NCBI RefSeq assembly: GCF_037126465.1
Contig: NC_088201.1
Coordinates: 5,647,001 to 5,711,000 of the forward strand
Source: Ornithodoros turicata
Lineage: Eukaryota > Arthropoda > Arachnida > Ixodida > Argasidae
Reading direction: 5' to 3'
DNA length: 64,000 nt
Shown piece after piece: positions 11,751 to 23,700 of the stretch. Under the pieces are notes generated by a model, which was not told the origin of the DNA, searched no databases, and saw only the letters and a program-made list of their open reading frames with translations. A program made the position numbers and the translations under genes. Numbering within the stretch: position 1 is the stretch's first letter; every line of letters starts with the position of its first letter.

Positions 11751-14700
11751 TTTTTTTTGCGAGATCGTGATCTTCCAGCGGCAATCCCCGAAGGCATAGA
11801 CAGTGTTGACACACATGGGTGTATTGCTGGGAACGTAAGTGACCCATTCTTACACGCGTTACACGTGGCGACCTTTGTTCGTCTTCAGTGGAAACGTCAC
11901 TCGAGGATTTCATGGTGACTGGAATTCGGGGACAAATCGGGTTTAACCCGAATTGGTCGGAGGTCAGTTCGGGGGGTAATAACCGGGCGGAATCGGGTTT
12001 AACCCGAAAAAGTCACTCCCTACCTATAGTGCGCGGAACCCAAAGGAGGAGCTCGCTGCGCACTCATTTTCGTTTGACTCAACCATACTGCAGCCAATGA
12101 AATCTTCCTTGCCTCCTAAAGTCGTCCTGGAGCTTTAATTTGTGAAACATCCCCCAGGTTTCGTGGACGTCCTTTCTCGGCCACGGCGAGAGCACGAGAC
12201 TCAAAACAACAACAAAGAGAGAGAGAGAGAGAAATCTAAGCGATTTATTTCAAGCGCATTAATATCCCGAGGTGCTTTGAGCCTCCAGGAAAAATGATCA
12301 CACATGAAATGCGTACGTTCGGCTCTCAGGATAACGAGCAGCACTTCACCCAACGGCAGGCATATACGGAGGCAACTTCAATCTGAAACCTTAAAATTGT
12401 CCACGAGACTACTTCTTCTTTTTTTTTTTTTTTCAACTCCGTATATTATTGGTGAAACCTGGTATGAAAACCCCGTATTTTAAACGTCGTACAGTAATAC
12501 CGATACTCATATAGGATAATTGGTACTTTCTGGACCCCCCCCTGCCATCGAAATGAACCCCCAAAAGACACGCGTGACCCGGAAAGAACACAATGCGCAA
12601 CAGACAAGGAAAACATAACATAACGAGGACTCCTCGCAAAACATGCAATCGGCAGCTGCAAATCATGCTAGCCGCGTGCACTGGCCGATACGGGAGCAAA
12701 GCCTATTACTTCAGTGAATGATATCTTACTCCCTGTCACCTCTCCGTCCCCCCCCCCCCCCGCCCCTCCTTCCTTCGGGCTGTTTACTCTGAAAATGGGG
12801 GGCGTCTCTTCCCTATAATCCTCCTTTTATTCCATTCTCCCCGTCGTCTTTAGTGAAGCTCCAATTATAGGGAGCTCGCAGCGACAATCAAGATCAATTT
12901 ATTCAATCAAATCCCCATCATCGGGGAAGAAAGAGTTGCAGCATTTTTTGGGGAAAAAAAAGCATTGAGGCAGCTAAACGGCGCTGTTTAGTGTGCAGTG
13001 ACGTCACAGGGCTCGTTTCTATTTACTTGCAATGAGCGCGAAACGAGGAAAGCTTCAATCTAACTAGACGAAATTGTGGGGTGTTTGAGATGATCTGCGG
13101 AAAGTTACCGTGCTGGCTTGGATTGGCTATATATTGGCTGGAATATATGTGCTTGGCTTGGATTGGCTATATATTGGCTTATAGCTTTCATATGAAAGCT
13201 GCTGTAAATCGTGGTTTTACGTCGCCAGACTAATATAATCGTGAGCAACGCCGCGGTGTTCGGTCTGTGGATTAATTTTACCCACTGGAGGGTTCTTTAA
13301 CGTGCGCTCAAATATAGGCACACAGTATTTAACGTTCCTCGCGGAAGTTGGCGTGTCTAAACCACGAACTACTAGATTATAACGACCATGTCGTAGGCAC
13401 CCCTTCCCAGCGCCGCATTTTTGGAAGGTAGCGGTGGCGCTTCTCATCGTCCCAGTTATTGCTTCCTGAACTTCTACAATACACTGTACTTCAGCTTACC
13501 TTAGTATTTCTGTACAAGCGGTGGATATCCCACAGATGTTTCATTCTGAGGTTGATTATCATCATCATTCTACGCGTTTTCATAGGAGCTATCGCTGTCG
13601 TCTGCTACGGTAGTCGTACGTGCGCTTCTGAGCGTTCAGAATTCAAATTTCCATCGTCCAATCGTGGCGTGCCGATGAGCAGCGCCCCTGGCGGATCGTG
13701 CGGACGGGCTCCTCATAGGGGTTGCTGATTGTGACATGGTCGTTATAATCTAGTATAGGTCGTGGTCTAAACACAACTTCTACCCTGCCACCACGTTGCT
13801 GGCGTCCTCGGCCGGGTTTGAACCCGCGATCTTGGGATCAATACAGGAGGACACGCTGCCAAGTGATATACCGACGCCTGTGTGAGCTATTTACATTTCA
13901 AAAAAAAAAAAAAAGAATCATAACGGATACAGTTTGAGCATAGATATTCGTATTGACACGGGCGAGCATTAATATCCCAACTCACGTTCGATGACGCGTA
14001 GCAATCACGTCCAGGTGCCCACTTGAAGAGGATCCTGAGAGGTGCGTCCTCAAAAGGACAGGTCCAAGGTTGCCCAGAAGTCCCAGGACGGCGTGAACAG
14101 GTTTGCGAACGAGCACGGAGTGCACGGGATCGCTGTGGTTGAGCTGGAACCTGGCAGCCAGCGTCCTCTGGGTGAATTGATGGGGCGGGTAACTGAGAAA
14201 CCCATTGTCACTGCTCATTGTCGCGCACGACGAAGCGTTCTTCATCTTGAGTGCTACTAGACGTGCCAGCATCGCGGCGTAGGTCGCATCTGCTCGCCAG
14301 GCCTCTGGACGCGACCAGCTCACCAGGGGGTCCGCTTCGCTACAGAACAGATAGTGTTTCTGAAAAGCGAACGATACTGAGAAAAAAAAAAAAAACATTA
14401 ATCTTCTAGGAATCCATTGAGCAATAACAAAGTCTTTCACCGAAGACGTCTTTGGCATATTTAATTTTGAGTTGCGCAGTGATCGTTTACTGCGAGTAAT
14501 GGCGAATTCGGGTGGTCATTTCGGAGCAACTTTTTTTGCCAGATCTCGAGCAGTCATGTTCGCTTGGTCAAAATGAAGCAAATCTTGCATGTTCGCGTGG
14601 CGCTTTCCGAGCGCTCGGAATTTGCTAGCTAGCACTTTTTTTGCCCGGTCTCAAAACGATCGAGCAGCAGATTGCTCAACTGTATCCGGTGTCGTCACAT

Positions 14701-17700
14701 CCGCACTGCAACGGTGGCGAGTGCCCTCACTGGCCCGCATGTTGAAATCACGTGGTTTAGCAGACGACAGAACGCGAAGACTTGCGACCGCGACGCCCCT
14801 AGCGTGATCCAAGTACCTAAAACCGCTAGATTCCTAGCAATCATGTTCGGGTGGCAACGGTCACGTGATCACGGTCACGGTGGCTCGGTCGCCGACCTAG
14901 CAATTTCCGAGTGCTCGGCCGTTTTGCTACGAAATGACCACCCGAATTCGCTATAACTTTCGTCGAAACGACGAACTGTGCTGCAGCAGACGACCGTCGC
15001 TGCATCACTTTATAGCAGACGACACTGAGAGCGGAAGTATCAACGTGAAGGCTTTGTGTACGTAGGTGGCGTTCCACCTACTCATTAATGCACTTCTTTC
15101 TTCCGAGGCTGGGGAATCTGTTGAGAACGGTACCCAATGCTGCTGCTTCGTCTTTCACGATGTCAGACACAGAAGCATTGCCCTGCGAAGACGCAGCATG
15201 AATAAAGGCGATGTTTCACTTCCTCTGTGGCTCACCTACCTTCTGATGGATCGAGATGAAGTCTAACCGCACCCCGCGCTCCCCCGTCAAGTAGTTCCTA
15301 CCTCGTACGCAGTGGCCAAGTAGACCACGAGACAAGGGTGCGCGTCGACTGGGTGCCAGGTTTTCGGCCGGACCCCCCAGCTTAAGCCTTGTGCTCACCG
15401 CCCGAAGACCTTCAGAACAGGCGTCATAGTAATGGCGAAACCCTGGAAGGCATTGGTGTTGGCTCTCCGCTTTCTCTAGCCGCGGTTACATTTATACGAC
15501 AAAAGGGCGTCGTATAGGGTTTATTCACATGACGTCATCCGCGGCAGACCGCCACTGTCGCTAGCACGCAGATGTGCTGCATTCGGCCGCCATATTTTAG
15601 GTCCCACACAAGCCGTTTACACATATCGTACTCACCGTATATTTGCTGTTTCAAAGTTATTGCGCTGTGTGATTTATAGCGTATCCAAGTAATTTCCATG
15701 TTTCCGAAGTTAATAGTCATCCAAAAAGCATATGGCAGCGAAAGAAGGCGGGAACATAACTTCGAGGGACCTATCACTGTAAACTGAAAAACACCCTTAT
15801 GGGTGTAAATGGCTTGTCCTATAACTGATACCTCTTTTTACACCATATGGTCTTAGAACACCCTTTTCAGAGGGTGTATTCTGTGTAAGACACCCTTTGA
15901 AAGGGTGCTTTTCCTTGAAAATGCTTTCTTTTGCACCCTTTAAACACTCTTCTAGAAGGGTGTAAAGTTGTTAAACACCCTCCTAAAAGGGTGTTTAAAG
16001 GGTGCAAAAGAAGGCATTTTCAAGGAAAAGCACCCTTTCAAAGGGTGTCTTACACAGAATACACCCTCTGAAAAGGGTGTTCTAAGACCATATGGTGTAA
16101 AAAGAGGTGTCAGTTATAGGACAAGCCATTTACACCCATAAGGGTGTTTTTCAGTTTACAGTGTACAGTATGGCGGCGAGCTGACGTCAGTGAATAAACC
16201 CTATAGAGTTATCGCACTTCCTCCCACCCATCCCGACCGGTGGATTGGTTGACGTGGCCCTGTCGGAGAGGATTTGTTGCGATAAGTCGATACGATACGC
16301 TTTTATCGCATTCATGTAAACGCAGCTCAGCCGTCGTGTAGATATCGGCCGTATCGACGTCTATAGGCCTGGCAAACGTGGTAGCTCACTATATTAGTTC
16401 CTAGCGAAATGGCTTTGATTGGCATTAAGGCTGGCTTTCTATCCGACGCAAAGTTTCGTCAGTCGCCACCACATTCCGCCGCGCTTCGCCGTCGTCACTT
16501 GATCATACACTCTAAGAAGAAAAAAAAGAGTAATTTTACTGCTTTTGGGGAGTAAATGCATTGCCACAAAAAAATAGTCCCTTTTGGGAGTAAATGCACG
16601 GGAGTGGAGACTGCATTTCACGCTCTGTTCTAAGAGTCTCAGGAACAAAATTCGTGTGCATGTATGAAAATACTTCGAATCAAACAGCCAACAGTGATAT
16701 GTCGAGTGATATAAAATCTTACGACTTTCATAGGGCACAATTTGCGATGAAAGAAGCGCTAACTGTTTCTTACTCTGCAGGAGTGGAAAATTGCTAACTT
16801 GGCTCAGTAATACAGCCTTGTGGCATCAATTTGACCAAGAGCACATATTTACGTAGACTGTTGCATTCGGAAGACCATTTGTGAAGTTCAGTGACAATTT
16901 ACAGTCTTGGGGAGTAAATGTCGGGGTTAGGGGACCAAAATGGGGAGTAATTGCAGTCTAGGGAACTGCAATTACTACACATTTTACTCCTTTTTTTTCT
17001 TAGAGTGTAGTCCGCGATGATATAGAGCGGAGCGAAGAGAAGCGACGGCACGATATCATTTGATGTATTCGTACCACTTTATTTCTCAATGCGTCCCCCG
17101 CCTTTGCCTGACCTGCCCCGAACACTTCTTGCATTCGTCAGTTCATGAGAAGAAACATCGTTGCTTCAACAGCAATGAACGTGTTTACGACGACATGGAA
17201 GGTATACACAGAGCACGGCACAGAACAGAGCACACGGTTTTGAAGTTCGTACTTTTTCTGCACCACTTCCATTTTCCTTTTTTTTTCCTTTTTTGTCTCC
17301 GTTATCCACCCAACGTGTTACAGAGACGTGCTCTATACTCGTTGGACGATGGCTCTGGCGATGTCGCGCGCCATGTTTTATTTCATAGCGCCGGGCTATA
17401 AACTGCGCAATAGACCATTTTAGAAAAGCAAGCGCCACCTGTGGCACGCAAGGACCAGAGGCGGAGGTAGAAGAAGAACAACAACATTCCCGGTGTGCGC
17501 AGCAGCAGCGGCAGCCGGGGAACCGAAGCAGACGACAGAGCAGTGTCCCCCTAAGTTCCCATGCTGCTTTGCGCCGCGCGCATCTTCTTAAAATCGTCTA
17601 TTCCTTCCCAGTTCCGTCGAACTGTAAACCAGCCTTTATTACAACCTTTAGCGTACTTAGCGTACAAAATTATACCGCTTATGACATTCTCATGCAGATT

Positions 17701-20700
17701 TGATAGCTAAAGTGCGGTATTTCTTCCGTTCCGTAAAATATCCAACTGCACGACAGGCATGCAAACTTACGTCAATTATGTATGGGGTGCTAAGATTGAG
17801 TGACTGATTGATTGATTGAAAAATAACAATACGGAGATGTGAGACCCAACAAAGTCGGGGTCAGGTGCTAGAGAAATCGGTCAACAGTCTAGTAAATTAC
17901 GAAAAATTCGAAACCGCTTTGCCCCACTTGGTTGAGCTGTCGGAGCTCACGCATTAAAATGCGAAACTCCGGAAGGCATATTGACTTCAAGCGAAGTAAC
18001 AACAAAAGTGTATGCTATATGCGTCGAAATTTTGTAACAGTAACAGTGTCGAAAGACACTGTTACTGTATGCATTCACGCAGGGCCGTCTCAAGGCAAGC
18101 ACGGAGCTCAGTGCTATGGAACGATGCGCGACCTGATATCAAAATGATGGAAGCACAAAAAACTGCGTCATGGTCAGAGTGGCGTTTGCGCCAGAAAAAA
18201 ACAAACCATCAGCGACAACGGCAACAAAAATGGTAGAGCGGTCTGTGGTATAATGGATAGCGCGTTGGACTCGTGCTTTGGAGGCTCTATGTTTTCGGCT
18301 TTAATCAGTGATGTTCGCCCGCGTGGCGCGGGGCCCGAAAGAATCGGGCCTTCTTTTGATCTAGAAGCCGTTGGGCATGCGTCTGCGGTACGATGAAACC
18401 CAAGTGAGAACATCGTCAGCTTCAAAGGCTGAGCCCGATTCCTGCGGGAAGTCTCAAGCAGCCTCAGCGGCGTATACCTGGAAGAGTGAAGTTGGCTCCG
18501 TATCCCCGATGATCAGGTTCGTTCCAAGACTCAAAATTCCACCGAGCCACATATTCTTCTCCATATCGGTCTGAAAAGGCACAGCGCCGTTGTTGCAAGT
18601 TATCTACAGTGTTCTCCAAGATCTGTATACACGTGTTTTCTTTCTTTCTTTCTTTTCTTTTTTTCTGACAACGGGAAAAATAAATAGGGAATATGCTGGA
18701 GAAAAGGGCGAAGAAAGGCAGAAGGAATGGAAAAAAAAATGGATGGTCAAGGAAGATCTCTCCAAACTTAGCTCATTTTACTTCGGGAGGTCCGTGCTAT
18801 TATTGACAAACTGCAACTGAGGCATACCGAAACGCTGTATGATGCTATACGTGAAATGTATATCTTCAGATGCATACCGACGTAGTGTGAGGCAAGTGCG
18901 GTGACCATGGCTTTCCAGCGCAGCACATCCTCGCGTTTCTCAAAGTTGACAGCCTCTCCGAAGGGATTGCCCATCAACTCGAAGCCCGGATGCAAGCCCA
19001 AAGTGTGCAGACGGTCAAGTAGCTCGTCCAGCAGCGTGAAGTTGAATGTTCCAGCTGCACTGTAACCCATACATAACTGTCACAGCAGAACTCAGCTTGG
19101 CTTGGAGCCACGCAGTGATACGCCTTAGCAAACCATGTCAAGAAAAGACGCGGCGTGCCGTATCGCGAAAAAGTCACGTAAGCGAAATCATTAAGCTCTG
19201 AAAAAGAAGCGCGAGAAATCTTGTACAAGCGTGCTCATAACTGCGCCTCAATAAAACCTCGTGCTCAAAACCGACACCGAAAGTGTGAATGGCGTAACTT
19301 TTGATGCAAGTAACCCGTTAATAATTTGGTGCTAGCACAACATAAGCGCAAAGTACACTCTAAAAATGGTGACACTTTTGTGACGCGTTGCAAGCGTCAC
19401 TTTTTTGCAAAAAAGTGACGCTTTGCTCAAGTGTCACTTCCAGATGCTTTTTGTTCCTTTTTGCTTTTTGAAGCATGTGTCACGAGAGCTCCCACAACAA
19501 GTGTCACAAAAAACGTCGCACGCTCTAAACACAGAGCTCATCGCATAGCACGCCGACGGCTACCATTGTACAGATCGATGTCTTCATCACTGTCGGTTTG
19601 TTGAAAACGCGAGGGTAAGCCATTTCGGGACACTTATCATCACTGTGTCCCAAAGTGTCCCATAAAGTGTCCCCAAAAGGCCTGCGCCTCCTGTTTTCAG
19701 CTAACCAACAGTGATAAATGCATCATTCTGTACCATGGTTGGCCTTCGCCGTGCTATGCGGTGAAGCTCTGTTTTTAGAGCGTGCGACGTTTTTTTGTGA
19801 CACTTGTTGTGGGAGCTCTCGTGACACATGCTTCAAAAAGCAAAAAGGAACAAAAAGCGTCTGGAAGTGACACTTGAGCAAAGCGTCACCTTTTTGCAAA
19901 AAAGTGACGCTTGCAACGCGTCACAAAAGTGTCGCCATTTTTAGAGTGTAATCGCCGACTCCGTGTAACAGAGGACGTCATATATACCCGGTAGCTGCAG
20001 CAGCACCCAGCACTCTACTTTGATCGGGTCGCTTTAGCTCAACGTAGCAGAAAGTAGAAGGTCTCATGGGATGACCTCTTTCATTTCGGAGCGCTTCCTT
20101 TTTTCCCCGCTAGCAGTCGCTGCTGTTTGTTCGTCGGGGATAAATTTCCAAACACGTGATTAAATTGAATGTCAATATTATGTCTCGGAAACGGGAAGCG
20201 TATTACACTGTTGACATAGGGGTTGCTACTCTACCCCGAACGATCAATGGACTGCCGCCGGCTGACTCAAGCGATCATCGTCTGCCATGGAGGATCATTT
20301 CTCCAAGTGGCTCTGAAAGAGATTTGACAAATTGAAAGTGGCTCCGGTCAGAGGGTGGACTCCGTTAACTTCTCCTGTCGTATAGTTTGTAAACGGAATG
20401 CCGAAAAAACAATAACGCAACAATAATCAACAAAAGAGTAAAGCGTGGTTATGGGGGGTAACGTTCAGGGAAGGGTAATGGTAACGGAAACAGAAACGGT
20501 ATGTCAAACTTCTTTACAACGAAACTCAGGGGACAGCAAAAAAAAATCGCAGTAAAGGTATTTTCGTTAAAAAAGGATGTCTATTATTGGACCCATAGGC
20601 TCCAGCGGGACCGCAAAAAAAAAATTGCTGTAGTGGTATTTTCGTTAAAAAGGATGTCTATTATTGGACCCATAGGCTCCAGCGGGACCGCAAAAAAAAA

Positions 20701-23700
20701 TTTGCTGTAGTGGTATTTTCGTTAAAAAGGTGTTCGCTATAAAGGAGTTTGACTGTATTACTGAAATTGGAGATGGTAACGGAAACGGAAACGCATACCA
20801 CGGTCCTCCATTATACCGGAAACAAAACGAATTTATCGTCCGGTATTGAATTCGGGTAATGGCTTATCCTGTTGTGCGATGGCATTTGAGTGACTTTTCA
20901 TTTTTTGTTTTTTGGTATTTTGATGATACTCCATTCCCTGTAATGCTCTAAATACTACACGAGAGCATGGAAAGAAAGCGCAAATTGGATCGCGAGGGTG
21001 CATCCCTCACTTACCTCGCCCCAGTCCTCATAACTCCATGACATCAACACATGACTATACTCCACCATAGCACGAGGATGCCAGCCTATGATTTTTAGTT
21101 ACTTGTTTTGTACTTTTTTTTCTTTTCACTGTGGCCATGGCAGTATTATTTACTATTGAGAGCGTCTGCTTATGAATGCGACATTGGATGAAAGTTACGC
21201 CCATCTTGAGTTGCTGGACTCCGAGTGACTGAAGACTCAAAACATGTTCCTATATATATATAGGTCGAGGGAAGTACAAAAGTCAAACGGCCACGAAGTT
21301 TTACAGTTGTGGAAGGAAAAAGGCGCGGACAACAGATTTTAGGGAAGTTAGAAACACTAGTTCATTTAATGGGCAGAAATTAAATGAACTAGTGTTTCTA
21401 ACTTCCCTAAAATCTGTTGTCCGCGTCTTTTTCCTTCCACAACTATAATATATATATATATATATAATCTTGTAAGATGTGCGAGTCCCAACGACGTAAA
21501 GTTACTTGCGTAGTGTGTACGCGTGACACCGAAGCAGCACTTGGGCAAAACAAGATGCTGACACAGAGCCGGACGGGCTGTCCTCCCGCAGCTCTGTAAC
21601 AACCGTTCCATTACCGGAAACAGTAACGGAAACGAAACGGAAACGAGATTGAAAGCCCGGTATCAGAAACGGATAACGGAAACGAAAATATAGCAGTAAC
21701 GAAAATGGAAACGGTAACCAAAATACGTCCGGTATCCTTCCCTGGTAACGTTTCCGTGAGATCGAGGAAGCGTAAAGACGTTGACAAATGAGGCTCGCTG
21801 AAAGCGAGCGAATAATGTGGACCCGGTTCGGTGGACCATTCTCTATACGGCCGCGCACTCCGTGTTCAGTTCAACAATACTGATCAGTGCTATAGGAGCC
21901 ATACATGCCAGAGCCTAGCCTATACCCCTGCTCGCTATCCACTAAAACTGATTCGCGGCGCCATTTGAGAGGGATTCGGAAAAGTGTGTGTCGACCACAA
22001 CATCGACTACACAGAACGCAGCTTTGTTCGAGAGCTCTCGTTTAATCAGATAAGGGTTCACCCCTCTCTGCTTGTGAACCACTATTGATGGAGAAGACAA
22101 GAACAAGCGGAAGTCATCCATTGCAAGGAGGCGCTGTGGCGCCATTATCCACATTTTAGACACACGTTTATTGTACGGACCAATCGAACGAACTCCACCG
22201 AACCGACCACATTTTTACAGTGGCAAGCCGTGAATGCGGTCGTATACATAAGAGAAAGTTTCGTATACACTGAAGCAAGAAAAGTGTTGCATAGCGCAGC
22301 AAAATCTACAGGGTGTCCAAAGCTAATACCCCTGTCACACGGGCATTTTCGATCCTGCTCGACCGAACCTGCTTGAACCCAATGCAGATCGGATGGTGCT
22401 ACACGGCCGCTTCCAAGCAGGATCGAACTTTGATCCTGCTTCACTCAAGACAGTTCCCATAACAGGATTGAGAATTTCAAGACGGCTCGACGGACGCCAT
22501 TGCATCCTCGACCCCGGTGAACTGTCATAACTTAAGACGGACATGCGCGCGAAGCTACAAATGATGCTTACATCGGTATACGATAAATTACCACTAATAT
22601 CGCTGTTATATAGGAAACGCGAAATTAATGAGTTCCGTTTATTCATTTGCACAGGTCAACCATTCAATGCGCATTGAAAGTGGCCGTGTAGCAGCGTCAA
22701 AACTCGAGCGTGCTCGGGAAGTTCGATGCAGATCGAATTCGAGAAGGATTGAAATGCCCGTGTGACAGGGGTATAACATGCACAGCGCGAATGAAACCGA
22801 CTGAATGTTGTTATATAGCCCCCGGTCGTGTATTTCAGCGGGTTAAAGAGAACGGCAGCTAAAACATAAATACGTTACAGTGCACCGCGATAGTACTGCA
22901 GCATGGCACGTGCTATGATGTCGTATGGATAGGTGACAAGCTTTAGCTTATTTAGAGCATATCTGTCAGGGGTGCACCGAGGGGTAGGCAAAAGGGAAGA
23001 CTGAAAGAGGGAGGGGTGCGCACCCCCCGTTGCTCTACGATCCGGGTAGACCCGCAGAATTACACACCATGCGAGCATCCATCAGTAGTGCTCCCTGTAC
23101 CACGGTAAGCGCAGGGATGGTTGGCAGAGTTACCCCATGATATCTGTCCAGGAAATCCCGCAGTGCCCTTTAAGAGGCCACCCCCCAGAGACAATTGCGA
23201 AACCGAAAAAAATTAGGGTTGACTTGCTGGCCCGCCCCCAACTTCGGCAGTGGTCCTTCCTTCCGTGATCAAAATGAAATGCTACATACTTGGCAGTAAC
23301 AAGGTCCAGAAGCCAATGCATGCGGACTTGCTGAAGACCGCGACCGGGAATGGAAGCCATATAGATGAGGTTTTGATGCATGGCATCACCCAAGAAGAAT
23401 TCCGGATCACGATGAGGTTCAGGGGGGCTGCGAGAAAGAGACTCTGTAACGCCTGTAACGACTCTCATATGTGGGCATGTCGTCTCATGTCATGTCATGT
23501 CGTCTCATATGTGGGCATGTCGGAAGGTTCCTGCAAAGCCGGCAATGCAGGAACCTACCGATGGGATGTTTACTAGTCGTACCAGAAACCCGTACTCTTC
23601 CAAAAGGGCTTGACGATACGAATTGTTTGCGTCGCGTCGACGATCAGCTCATAGTTGTCCCACTGGGCCGGTCCATTCATTTGACTCTGCTTCCGGAGGT

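Noticed and set aside
18238..18310. tRNA-like stretch GTGGTATAATGGATAGCGCG
   Set aside because: An A-box-like start is present but no complete T arm or closing acceptor stem follows; probably a decayed SINE head.
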